Below are positions 57,043 to 64,000 of a DNA stretch of 64,000 bases, one piece after another. The translations under genes were made by a program, and so were the position numbers. Numbering within the stretch: position 1 is the stretch's first letter; each line of letters opens with the position of its first letter. Origin of the DNA: Qipengyuania sp. YIM B01966 (lineage in GTDB: Bacteria > Pseudomonadota > Alphaproteobacteria > Sphingomonadales > Sphingomonadaceae); the NCBI RefSeq assembly GCF_016461955.1, contig NZ_JADMNM010000007.1, forward strand, positions 61,478 through 125,477. Direction: 5' to 3'. The notes beneath the pieces were generated by a model. That model was not told the DNA's origin. It searched no databases and was given only the letters and a program-made list of their open reading frames with translations.

Positions 57043-58869
57043 TTGGCCGACGACACGCCCCTCGACCTGTTCCGCCGCGCGCTGACCGGTACCGCGCGCG
57101 CCATTGCCCGTGAGCCCGAGGTGGAGGTCGCATGGAGCGCCGATGCGCCCGCCGCCAGCGGCAAGAACTTCCGCGTCCCGCTCCCGGGGCGGACCCTGCC
57201 GGCGGCGCAAGCGCAGGAGGCGCGCGGTTTCGCAGACAGCTTTGCCCTGCGTCTGCGGCATCACAATGACGCGCTGCACAGCAAGCACGCCCCGGCCGAA
57301 CCGCTGGCGCGCGCCTGTTACGATGCCGTGGAGCAGGTGCGTTATGAGGCGCTGGGGGCAAACGATTTCAGCGGAATGCGCACCAATCTTGACGCCGCGG
57401 CTGAGCTGCGTGCGGCGGGGGATCCGATTGCACGGGCGACCGAGGCCAGTGACGTGCCGCTGCAAACGGCGCTGGCATTGCTGCTGCGCGAACGGCTGAC
57501 CGGCACGCCGGTGCCACAGCGCGCGCGTGCGGGCGTGGAGCTGGTGCGCGAGTTCATCGAAAGCCGAACCGGCAGCGATTTCGACGATCTGGCAGGCTCG
57601 CTGGCAGATCAGCGGGCGTTCCAGTCGCTGACGCTCGATATGCTGCGGCATCTCGATCTCACCCGCAACGATGATGCACCAGATGCGACTGATGATGACC
57701 CCGACGCCGACGATGAGGGCGCCGAGGACGATGCCGGCGACGACGAGGGCGATCAGGACGAAAGCGAGCGCCAGTCGGGTGAAATGGCCGGCGAGCTGAG
57801 CGACGGCGATAGCGAGGGCGACGCCGAAACCGAGCCGGCCGCAGACGAGGACATGGCCGAGGGCACTGGCGAGGACGAGGGCGAGGAGGGCATGATGCCC
57901 GTGCGCCCCAACCGCCCGTGGACCGATCTGCCCGAAGATTTCGATTATCGCGCCTTCACCACCCGTTTCGACGAGGTGGTCGAGGCGGACGAACTGTGCG
58001 ACGAGGAGGAGCTGACCCGGCTGCGCGCCTATCTCGACAGCCAGTTGCAGGGGCTGCAGGGTGTCGTCACCCGGCTCGCCAACCGCTTGCAGCGGCGGCT
58101 GATGGCGCAGCAGAACCGCGCCTGGGATTTCGATCAGGAAGAGGGCCTGCTCGATGCCGCGCGCCTCGCCCGCGTGGTCATCAGCCCCGGCCATTCGCTG
58201 AGCTACAAGATCGAGCGCGATCAGGAGTTCAAGGACACCGTCGTCACGCTGCTGATCGACAATTCGGGCTCGATGCGCGGGCGGCCGATTTCCATCGCCG
58301 CAATCAGCGCCGACATTCTCGCCCGCACGCTGGAGCGCTGCGGGGTCAAGACCGAGATCTTGGGCTTCACCACCCGCGCCTGGAAAGGCGGGCAGAGCCG
58401 CGAGGCGTGGCTCGCCGATGGCAAGCCGCCGCATCCGGGCCGCCTCAACGATCTGCGCCACATCGTCTACAAGCAGGCCGACGAGCCATGGCGCCGGGCG
58501 CGCCGCAATCTCGGCCTGATGATGCGCGAGGGGCTGCTGAAGGAGAATATCGACGGCGAGGCGCTGCTCTGGGCGCATGAGCGCCTGCTCGCCCGGGCGG
58601 AAGATCGCCGCATCCTGATGGTCATTTCCGACGGCGCGCCGGTCGATGACAGCACATTGAGCGTCAACAATGCCGGTTATCTCGAACAGCATCTGCGCAA
58701 GGTGATCGGCTGGATCGAGCAGAAATCGCCGGTGCAGCTCGCCGCGATCGGCATCGGCCATGATGTGACCCGCTATTACAAGCGGTCGGTGACGATCATG
58801 GATGTGGAGCAATTGGGCGGGACGATTATCGAACAGCTCGCCGGCTTGTTCGAGGTGGAGGGACAATGA
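57043..58869 (+). CDS. cobT: Cobaltochelatase subunit CobT
   Basis: CobT and CobS form the AAA+/MIDAS motor of aerobic cobaltochelatase, which with CobN inserts cobalt into the corrin ring. This 608-residue protein has the N-terminal CobT domain ([24 protein letters not shown]), a very acidic stretch (about 210-290, mainly Asp, Glu, Gly and Ala) and the C-terminal VWA domain with [16 protein letters not shown] near 405. The start is TTG, three bases after the fsa stop, with no ATG near. CobS and CobN are not in the window. The nitroreductase gene overlaps its end (ATGA). Confidence 0.93.
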   Translation: MADDTPLDLFRRALTGTARAIAREPEVEVAWSADAPAASGKNFRVPLPGRTLPAAQAQEARGFADSFALRLRHHNDALHSKHAPAEPLARACYDAVEQVRYEALGANDFSGMRTNLDAAAELRAAGDPIARATEASDVPLQTALALLLRERLTGTPVPQRARAGVELVREFIESRTGSDFDDLAGSLADQRAFQSLTLDMLRHLDLTRNDDAPDATDDDPDADDEGAEDDAGDDEGDQDESERQSGEMAGELSDGDSEGDAETEPAADEDMAEGTGEDEGEEGMMPVRPNRPWTDLPEDFDYRAFTTRFDEVVEADELCDEEELTRLRAYLDSQLQGLQGVVTRLANRLQRRLMAQQNRAWDFDQEEGLLDAARLARVVISPGHSLSYKIERDQEFKDTVVTLLIDNSGSMRGRPISIAAISADILARTLERCGVKTEILGFTTRAWKGGQSREAWLADGKPPHPGRLNDLRHIVYKQADEPWRRARRNLGLMMREGLLKENIDGEALLWAHERLLARAEDRRILMVISDGAPVDDSTLSVNNAGYLEQHLRKVIGWIEQKSPVQLAAIGIGHDVTRYYKRSVTIMDVEQLGGTIIEQLAGLFEVEGQ

Positions 58870-59537
58870 ACGTAACCGAAGCCGTCGCCAGCCGGCGTTC
58901 GATCCGGCAATTTTCGGGCCGTCCGGTGGAGGAAGCGACATTGCGTCGCGTGCTCGAGAAAGCGCAGAGGGCTCCGTCGGGCGGCAATACGCAGCCGTGG
59001 AACGCGGTGGTGGTGACGGGGGCCGAACTGGCGCGGGTGACAGATGCGGTGAAGGCATTGGTGGCAGAAGCGCCGATGGGCAAGGGCGCGGAATATCCGA
59101 TCTACCCCGCCGAACTCAACGGGCGCTATAACGACCAGCGCTTCGCGGTCGGCGCGGCGATGTTCGATTCGCTGGGCATCGCGCGCGAGGACAAAGTGGG
59201 CCGCATCGAGCAGATGCAGGCCAATTGGGAAAGCTTCGGCGCGCCGGTGCAGATGTTCACTTTCTGCCCGAAATATATGAACCAGCCGCAATGGTCGGAT
59301 ATGGGCATGTGGCTGCAAACGGTGATGCTGCTGCTGCGGGAAGAGGGGCTGGATAGCTGCGCGCAGGAAATCTGGGCGATGTATGGCGAACCGATGAAGG
59401 CCCTGCTCGGCATCCCCGACGATCACATCTTCTTCTGCGGTATGGCGATCGGCTGGCGGGACCCTGACGCGCCGATCAACAATTTCCCCGTGCCGCGCGT
59501 GCCCTATACCGAGGCAGTGGAATTGCGCGGCTTTTGA
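58866..59537 (+). CDS. Nitroreductase family FMN oxidoreductase
   Basis: This 223-residue flavoenzyme opens with [45 protein letters not shown], the classic FMN-binding pattern, and closes with [23 protein letters not shown]. These enzymes reduce nitro compounds or quinones with NAD(P)H. The substrate is unknown; the BluB homologues that make dimethylbenzimidazole belong to the same superfamily, and adjacency to cobT raises that idea, but the sequence looks like an ordinary nitroreductase. The ATGA overlap with cobT implies coupled translation. Confidence 0.9.
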   Translation: MNVTEAVASRRSIRQFSGRPVEEATLRRVLEKAQRAPSGGNTQPWNAVVVTGAELARVTDAVKALVAEAPMGKGAEYPIYPAELNGRYNDQRFAVGAAMFDSLGIAREDKVGRIEQMQANWESFGAPVQMFTFCPKYMNQPQWSDMGMWLQTVMLLLREEGLDSCAQEIWAMYGEPMKALLGIPDDHIFFCGMAIGWRDPDAPINNFPVPRVPYTEAVELRGF

Positions 59538-59569
59538 CAGCCAGCCGCGCGGGCGGCAAAGCGCGGGCC

Positions 59570-61015
59570 ATGTCTGACACGCCGCTCAAGCTCTACAATT
59601 CGCTCACCCGCCAGCTCGAACCCTTCGTGCCGATCCACCACGGCGAGGCGCGCGTCTATACCTGCGGGCCGACGGTCTATAATTACCCGCACATCGGCAA
59701 TATGCGCGCCTATGTGTTCGCCGATGTGCTGGGCCGGGTGCTGAGCTTCAAGGGCTATAAGCTCACCCACGTCATCAACATCACCGATGTCGGCCATCTC
59801 ACCGACGATGCCGATGCGGGCGAGGACAAGCTGGAGAAAGCGGCGGCAGCCGGTGCCCGCTCGATCTGGGATATCGCCCGCCATTATACCGAGGCGTTCT
59901 GGGACGATATCAAGGCGCTCAATATCCGCCAGCCCGCGCAGTGGACGGTGGCGACCGATTACGTCCCCCAGATGATCGAGTTCGCCAAGGGCATCGCCGA
60001 CAAGCACTGTTACGAACTCGACAGCGGGCTCTATTTCGATGTGTCGACCGTGGCCGATTACGGCCGCCTCGCCCGCTCGCGGACGGACGAGGGAGAGGGG
60101 CGGATCGAGGCGGTCGCGGGCAAGCGCAACGCGGCTGACTTTGCCATCTGGCGCAAGACCCCGCCGGGCGAGACGCGGCAGATGGAATGGGACAGCCCCT
60201 GGGGCCGCGGCGCGCCGGGCTGGCACCTCGAATGCAGCGCGATGAGCGGCGCGGTGCTGGGCTTCCCGTTCGACATTCACACCGGCGGGATCGACCACCG
60301 CGAAATCCATCACCCGAACGAGATCGCGCAGAACCAGGCGCACACCTGCTCCGACCACTCGGGCGCGAAGATCTGGATGCACAACAACTTCCTCGTCGAC
60401 CGGACGGGGAAGATGAGCAAATCCTCGGGCGAATTCCTGCGGCTGCAATTGCTGATCGACAAGGGGTATCACCCGCTCGCCTACCGGCTGATGTGCCTCC
60501 AGGCGCATTACCGCAGCGAGCTGGAGTTTTCGTGGGAGGGGCTACACGCCGCGCTAGTGCGGTTGAAGCGGCTGGTGATGGCGGTCGAGACTGTCCGCAG
60601 CGGCGCACACTCCGCCGAGGGCGATGTCACCAGCATCGAGCATGTGCGCAGTCACCTTGACCGCTTCGAAGGGGCTCTATCCGCGGACTTGAACACAGCC
60701 GAGGCCCTGCTTTGGCTGGAAACCATGCCGAGTTTGAAAGGCATTGGGCCTGTCGAAAAGTTCGTTGCGATCGAAAAAATGGATACTGTCCTAGGTCTTG
60801 GCTTGCTCCACATCACCCGCGCCGACCTGCGCGTCCGGCCCAAATCCGCGACCATTACCGAAGCGGAAATCGAAACCGCGCTGGCTGAACGCAAGGACGC
60901 GCGCGCGGCGAAGGATTTTGCCCGCTCCGACGCGATCCGTGATGACCTTACGGCGCGAGGGGTGGAGGTGATGGACGGCGACCCGCTGGGGTGGGACTGG
61001 CGGTTGGCGATTTAA
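59570..61015 (+). CDS. cysS: Cysteinyl-tRNA synthetase
   Basis: CysS attaches cysteine to tRNA-Cys. The 481-residue class I enzyme has the zinc ligand Cys32 (YTCGPT), the HIGH-type PHIGN (40-44), the second zinc cysteine in LECSAMS, HHPNEIAQ with His and Glu ligands, and KMSKS near 281. The start MSDTPLKLYNS at 59570 is the family-typical one; an in-frame ATG 36 bases upstream adds a basic leader overlapping the nitroreductase end. A stretch near 60640-60800 uses more A+T-rich codons than the rest. Confidence 0.96.
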   Translation: MSDTPLKLYNSLTRQLEPFVPIHHGEARVYTCGPTVYNYPHIGNMRAYVFADVLGRVLSFKGYKLTHVINITDVGHLTDDADAGEDKLEKAAAAGARSIWDIARHYTEAFWDDIKALNIRQPAQWTVATDYVPQMIEFAKGIADKHCYELDSGLYFDVSTVADYGRLARSRTDEGEGRIEAVAGKRNAADFAIWRKTPPGETRQMEWDSPWGRGAPGWHLECSAMSGAVLGFPFDIHTGGIDHREIHHPNEIAQNQAHTCSDHSGAKIWMHNNFLVDRTGKMSKSSGEFLRLQLLIDKGYHPLAYRLMCLQAHYRSELEFSWEGLHAALVRLKRLVMAVETVRSGAHSAEGDVTSIEHVRSHLDRFEGALSADLNTAEALLWLETMPSLKGIGPVEKFVAIEKMDTVLGLGLLHITRADLRVRPKSATITEAEIETALAERKDARAAKDFARSDAIRDDLTARGVEVMDGDPLGWDWRLAI

Positions 61016-61029
61016 GCCGGGGGAGATGA

Positions 61030-61971
61030 TTGTTGACCACCGCCGTTCTGTCCGCGCTGATCCGCCCGCTGCTCGAACCGCAATTGCCCGACTGGCTCGA
61101 TGTGCGCTGGTTCGCCAGCAAGGATGAGGCGCTGGCCCTTGCGCCCGATGCCGAGATCGGCTGGTTCGATCTTCACGATCACGCCGCGATGGCCGAGATT
61201 GTCACCGCCGCCGCGAACGTCAAATGGCTCAACTCGATCTATGCCGGGCTCGATTTCCTGCCGCTCGATCTGCTCGCCCGGCGCGGCACGGCGATCACTA
61301 ACGGCGCCGGAATCAACGCCATCACCATCGCCGAATATGTCGTGATGCTGATGCTGGTCGAGGCGAAGGGCTATCGCGATGTCGTGCGCGCGCAGGAGCG
61401 GCGCGAATGGCTGCTCGATTCGCCGGGCAAGAAGGAGCTGGCCGGCTCGTCCGCGCTGCTGATCGGCATGGGCGCAATCGGCCGGTTGGTGAAGGCCCGG
61501 CTCGAGGCGTTCGAGGTGGCTGTCACTCCCACTCGCCGCACGCCGGGCGCCGGCGAGCTTGGCCCGGATGAATGGCGCGCGCGGCTGGGCGAATTCGACT
61601 GGGTGATCCTGGCGCTGCCCGCCACGGCGGAGACCGAACATCTGATCGGCGCTGACGAACTGGCGGCGATGAAACCGGGCGCGGTATTGGTCAATATCGC
61701 GCGCGGCAGCGTGGTCGATCAGGCGGCGCTGGTCGCCGCGCTCGGGGCGAAGCGGATCGGCGGCGCGCTGCTCGATGTCACCACCCCCGAGCCGCTGCCC
61801 GCCGACCATCCGCTGTGGGCGCTCGACAATGCGCAGGTCACCATGCACCTGTCGGGCCGCGCGCAGGACAAGATGTTCGTCCGCTCCGCCGAACGCTTCC
61901 TCGCCAACCTCGCCCGCTACCGCGCCGGCGAACCCGTCGCGCCGCGCTTCGACCCGGCGTTGGGGTACTGA
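61030..61971 (+). CDS. D-2-hydroxyacid dehydrogenase
   Basis: In this 313-residue protein of the D-isomer-specific dehydrogenase family the NAD-binding motif is GMGAIGRL near 150. The catalytic residues lie in VNIARGSVVDQ (Arg), TTPEPLP (Glu) and QVTMHLSG (His). It should oxidise or reduce 2-hydroxyacids such as glyoxylate/hydroxypyruvate; the substrate is unknown. The start is one of two adjacent TTG codons (61030 or 61033) with a GGGAG site upstream; no ATG is near. It is last in the plus-strand run and converges with the small gene at 61974. Confidence 0.88.
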   Translation: MLTTAVLSALIRPLLEPQLPDWLDVRWFASKDEALALAPDAEIGWFDLHDHAAMAEIVTAAANVKWLNSIYAGLDFLPLDLLARRGTAITNGAGINAITIAEYVVMLMLVEAKGYRDVVRAQERREWLLDSPGKKELAGSSALLIGMGAIGRLVKARLEAFEVAVTPTRRTPGAGELGPDEWRARLGEFDWVILALPATAETEHLIGADELAAMKPGAVLVNIARGSVVDQAALVAALGAKRIGGALLDVTTPEPLPADHPLWALDNAQVTMHLSGRAQDKMFVRSAERFLANLARYRAGEPVAPRFDPALGY

Positions 61972-61973
61972 CA

Positions 61974-62306
61974 TCACGCATCCTCCAGCAGGAGGAGTTC
62001 GCAGGTGACGGTCAGCTCCGGGGCGGGGAGCATGGTGTGTTCGGCGGCGATCACCTCCGCGCTGGCGACCAGTTGGCCGGGCACGGTGAACTCGTGATCC
62101 GACAGCTCGGCGATCAAGTGCTCGCCGCCGGCCACCGCCTGGTCGCCGGCGTAGCGGAGCGCGATGCGGTGCCGCGTTCCGGCGAAGGTGACGCTGGCCC
62201 ACGCCGTCTGGTCGTGGCGCAGCACCTCGCCGTGATTATGCGCGAGGGCCTTGAGCGCGCGTCGCAGATGGGCGGCCAGGCCGCGAACTGGCCGATCAGC
62301 GCCCAT
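61974..62306 (-). CDS. Hypothetical protein (110 aa) of a small two-gene unit
   Basis: This 110-residue protein reads MGADRPVRGLAAHLRRALKAL, then HNHGEVLRHDQTAWASVTFAGTRHRIALRY, ending LTVTCELLLLEDA. Its composition is that of a globular alpha/beta protein with no signal or membrane segment. The ATG at 62306 overlaps the end of the upstream 62-aa gene by 11 bases in a different frame, so the two are co-translated. I believe similar pairs occur in other sphingomonads, but I cannot name a family or function. It converges on the dehydrogenase gene, two bases away. Confidence 0.7.
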   Translation of the reverse strand: MGADRPVRGLAAHLRRALKALAHNHGEVLRHDQTAWASVTFAGTRHRIALRYAGDQAVAGGEHLIAELSDHEFTVPGQLVASAEVIAAEHTMLPAPELTVTCELLLLEDA

Positions 62307-62484
62307 GCTGCGCGCTCCGCTCGCGGGCGATGAAATGGTGCACGCGCCGCTCCATCGACGGGCGCGGCTCGCGGCCATTGCGCAGATCGAGCACAAAGCG
62401 CGGATCGCGCACCGCGAGGCGGCCGAAGCGCGTGGGCGCCATCTCGGTCTCGCGCAGGAATTGTTCGATAATACGGATGAGCAT
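62296..62484 (-). CDS. Conserved small protein (62 aa), divergent from the S24 regulator
   Basis: The 62-residue protein starts MLIRIIEQFLRETEMAPTRFGRLAV, continues DPRFVLDLRNGREPRPSMERRVHHFI and ends basic. The pattern suggests a short helical, HTH-like element (TEMAPTRFGRLAVRDPRFV) that could bind DNA. A GAGAGGG ribosome site precedes the ATG. It shares an 86-base divergent promoter region, holding two palindromes, with the S24 regulator gene. Function unknown. Confidence 0.72.
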   Translation of the reverse strand: MLIRIIEQFLRETEMAPTRFGRLAVRDPRFVLDLRNGREPRPSMERRVHHFIARERSAQHGR

Positions 62485-62530
62485 GGACCCTCTCTGCCGA
62501 TTCGGTGTTCCATGTTTGTTCCAAGCGAAA

Positions 62531-62564
62531 TCCTACTTGTCTAGGAAAAATCCTATGCTATAGG
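62531..62564. promoter_or_regulatory. Paired palindromic operators in the divergent promoter region
   Basis: TCCTACTTGTCTAGGA (62531-62546, 5-base arms TCCTA/TAGGA) and CCTATGCTATAGG (62552-62564, 5-base arms CCTAT/ATAGG) lie side by side. The S24 gene has TTGTCT (62537-62542) and TATAGG (62559-62564) at a 16-base spacing as a possible promoter, so both palindromes cover it. The transcript would then start at or near the GTG itself. Confidence 0.55.
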
Positions 62565-62570
62565 TTGATT

Positions 62571-63227
62571 GTGGCTCGACCAGTTTCATCGCCCGCTTTC
62601 GAACCGGACGCCGCCCGTCAGGCGCTGCTGGGTGCCGCTACGCGCCGCGGGGTGAGCCTTGCGGCGCTGTCGGAGATGATCGGCCGTAACCCCAGCTATT
62701 TGCAGCAATATATCCGCAAGGGCAGCCCGCGAAAGCTGGAAGAACACGACCGCCGGGTGCTAGCCCAGTTCCTCGGCATCAGCGAACAGACGCTCGGCGG
62801 GGATGGTGCGGTCAGCGCGTCGGGCGACGATTATGTCGTGGTTCCCCGGCTCCCGATTGACGCCTCCGCCGGGCCGGGCGCGGTCGGTGCGGAGGAAATT
62901 TCCTTTGACGCCTATCGTTTCAGCCCGCGCTGGATGCGCGAGATGGGCCTGCAACCGGGACAGGTCGCAGCGATCCGGGTTGAGGGCGATTCGATGGTTC
63001 CGCTGCTCCAATCGGGCGATGAAATCCTGGTCGATCAGACCCGCCGCGCGGGCGAGGGGGTGTTCGTCGTGCGGATCGGCGATGCACTCCACGTCAAGCA
63101 GGTGCAGGCGCGTGGGAGCGGCCGGATCGCGCTGATCAGTGCCAACGAGGCCTATCCCCCGGTCGAGTTGGGGCTGGACGAGATCGCCGTCATCGGCCGC
63201 GTCGTGTGGAAGGGCGGGCGCATCTGA
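62571..63227 (+). CDS. LexA/cI-like transcriptional regulator with S24 peptidase domain
   Basis: The 218-residue protein has an N-terminal helix-turn-helix (about 15-55, TRRGVSLAALSEMIGRNPSYLQQYIRKG) and a C-terminal S24 domain with catalytic Ser141 (VEGDSMVPLLQSGDEILVD) and Lys176 (HVKQVQ). An Ala100-Gly101 bond in DASAGPG is a possible self-cleavage site. Such proteins repress genes and are inactivated by RecA-stimulated self-cleavage. The start is taken as GTG 62571; if the adjacent -10 is correct the mRNA is nearly leaderless. It is divergent from two small genes, an arrangement that resembles a repressor locus, but no phage genes are present. Confidence 0.87.
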   Translation: MARPVSSPAFEPDAARQALLGAATRRGVSLAALSEMIGRNPSYLQQYIRKGSPRKLEEHDRRVLAQFLGISEQTLGGDGAVSASGDDYVVVPRLPIDASAGPGAVGAEEISFDAYRFSPRWMREMGLQPGQVAAIRVEGDSMVPLLQSGDEILVDQTRRAGEGVFVVRIGDALHVKQVQARGSGRIALISANEAYPPVELGLDEIAVIGRVVWKGGRI

Positions 63228-63271
63228 CCGCCCGCTTGCATTCGCGCGGGCGCCCCGCCATTTCCTTGCCC

Positions 63272-63937
63272 ATGACCGAGCGCTCCCAGCCGCCGATGAA
63301 GGCGGCGATCATCCCTGTCACCCCGCTGCAGCAGAACTGCTCGCTGATCTGGTGCACCGCGACGATGCGCGGCGCGCTGGTCGATCCGGGCGGCGATCTC
63401 GACCGGCTGAAGGCGGCGGTGGCCAAGGCCGGGGTCACGCTGGAAAAGCTGCTGGTGACGCATGGCCATATCGACCATTGCGGCGAGACCGGCGTGCTGG
63501 CGAAGGAACTGGGCCTGCCGATCGAAGGCCCGCACGAGGCGGACCGCTTCTGGATCAGCCGGCTGGGCGAAGACGGCGCCCGCTACGGCGTCAATGGCGA
63601 GGTGTTCGAGCCGGACCGCTGGCTGATCGATGGCGACACCGTGACCGTGGGCGACCTGACGCTGGAGGTGCTCCATTGCCCCGGCCACACGCCGGGCCAC
63701 GTGGTGTTCTACCACCGCCCCAGCCAGTTCGCGATTGTCGGCGATGTCCTGTTCCAGGGCAGCATCGGCCGCACCGACTTCCCCTTGGGCAACCATCAGG
63801 ATCTGATCGACGCGATCACGCAGAAGCTGTGGCCGCTCGGCAACGACGTCACCTTCATCCCCGGCCACGGCCCCACCAGCACCTTCGGCCGCGAGCGGCA
63901 GACCAACGCCTTCGTCAGCGATTACGCGCTGGGGTGA
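63272..63937 (+). CDS. MBL-fold metal hydrolase (glyoxalase II-like)
   Basis: This 221-residue metallo-beta-lactamase-fold protein has the metal-binding motif THGHIDHC (His64, His66, Asp68, His69), the later HCPGHTPGHVVF and GDVLFQGSIGRTD, and a terminal PGHGPTSTFGRER. The sequence resembles small glyoxalase II-like hydrolases (YcbL type), which act on thioesters; no substrate can be assigned. Either ATG 63272 (MTERSQPPMKAAIIPV) or 63296 (MKAAIIPV) may be the start, and neither has a clear ribosome site. The last 63 bases of the window hold nothing I can support. Confidence 0.88.
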   Translation: MTERSQPPMKAAIIPVTPLQQNCSLIWCTATMRGALVDPGGDLDRLKAAVAKAGVTLEKLLVTHGHIDHCGETGVLAKELGLPIEGPHEADRFWISRLGEDGARYGVNGEVFEPDRWLIDGDTVTVGDLTLEVLHCPGHTPGHVVFYHRPSQFAIVGDVLFQGSIGRTDFPLGNHQDLIDAITQKLWPLGNDVTFIPGHGPTSTFGRERQTNAFVSDYALG

Positions 63938-64000
63938 TGTCCGTTATTCGGACCTGAAAGCAGATGGTCGGCGAACGACCCCATTGCGGACGTTCCTTCG

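Noticed and set aside
58866..59537. Nitroreductase as BluB (dimethylbenzimidazole synthase) because of cobT
   Set aside because: Sequence features are those of general nitroreductases and no other B12 genes are adjacent; position alone is too weak.
62505..62570. ATG start 66 bases upstream for the S24 regulator
   Set aside because: The added residues are not protein-like and would translate through the palindromic operators; GTG at 62571 fits the conserved N-terminus better.

Overview
The window is a GC-rich (roughly two-thirds G+C), gene-dense chromosomal segment of an alphaproteobacterium, most likely a sphingomonad of the Erythrobacteraceae type. The evidence is a circularly permuted two-piece tmRNA whose tag reads ANDNEALALAA, a TonB-dependent receptor with a C-terminal Phe, an F1 operon (atpHAGDC) with a very short epsilon subunit, HdaA, a CobT-type cobaltochelatase subunit and DUF2794/DUF465 proteins. 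There is no plasmid, prophage, CRISPR or insertion-sequence signature. Almost all of it reads as core chromosome, with small accessory features between core genes.

Layout: 1-5.5 kb holds a TonB receptor (its stop lies just outside the window), typA, a cluster of interspersed inverted repeats with a 110-bp tandem duplication, and a small charged protein. 5.7-7.7 kb holds putP and a short operon of a 42-aa membrane peptide plus pspC behind a sigma-54-type promoter. 7.7-11.3 kb is a minus-strand chain lemA, TPM, TPM, Nudix, SDR. 11.4-12.5 kb holds mscL, the split tmRNA and a small membrane protein. 12.6-18.4 kb holds an arginine succinyltransferase (ast) cluster that includes an M20 hydrolase, then malate synthase G. 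18.4-24.3 kb is the envelope/cofactor operon lptD-surA-pdxA-rsmA. 24.3-27.1 kb holds pepA, holC, ndk and DUF465. 27-32.4 kb holds a sulfotransferase, purM with a purN-MmcQ fusion, a membrane-anchored protein and hdaA. 32.4-38.1 kb holds cysE, DUF2794, a decayed membrane-protein gene, an SDR with a LiuR-like operator, gph, glmU, a lipoprotein and a small HNH protein. 38.1-41.1 kb holds an S9 peptidase and a DJ-1-like protein. 41.2-46.4 kb is the F1 ATP synthase operon, with an inserted lipoprotein gene and a strong hairpin before atpC. 46.6-56.3 kb holds a frameshifted TauD-like dioxygenase, a trypsin-like membrane protease, ada, a CPBP protease, a GST, a DUF1570 metalloprotease-like protein, priA and a DUF4197 lipoprotein. 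56.4-62 kb is a plus-strand run fsa, cobT, nitroreductase, cysS, D-2-hydroxyacid dehydrogenase. 62-64 kb holds two small overlapping hypotheticals divergent from a LexA/cI-like S24 regulator with palindromic operators, and an MBL-fold hydrolase.

Most genes are packed with 4-bp or 1-bp start/stop overlaps, so translational coupling is common. I found no wholly new multi-gene defence or biosynthetic system. The best leads are the sigma-54/42-aa peptide/PspC unit, the S24 regulator locus, the atp-operon lipoprotein with the truncated epsilon and its hairpin, the purN-MmcQ fusion, the M20 enzyme in the ast cluster, and two genes broken by apparent single-base deletions, which may be real or assembly errors.
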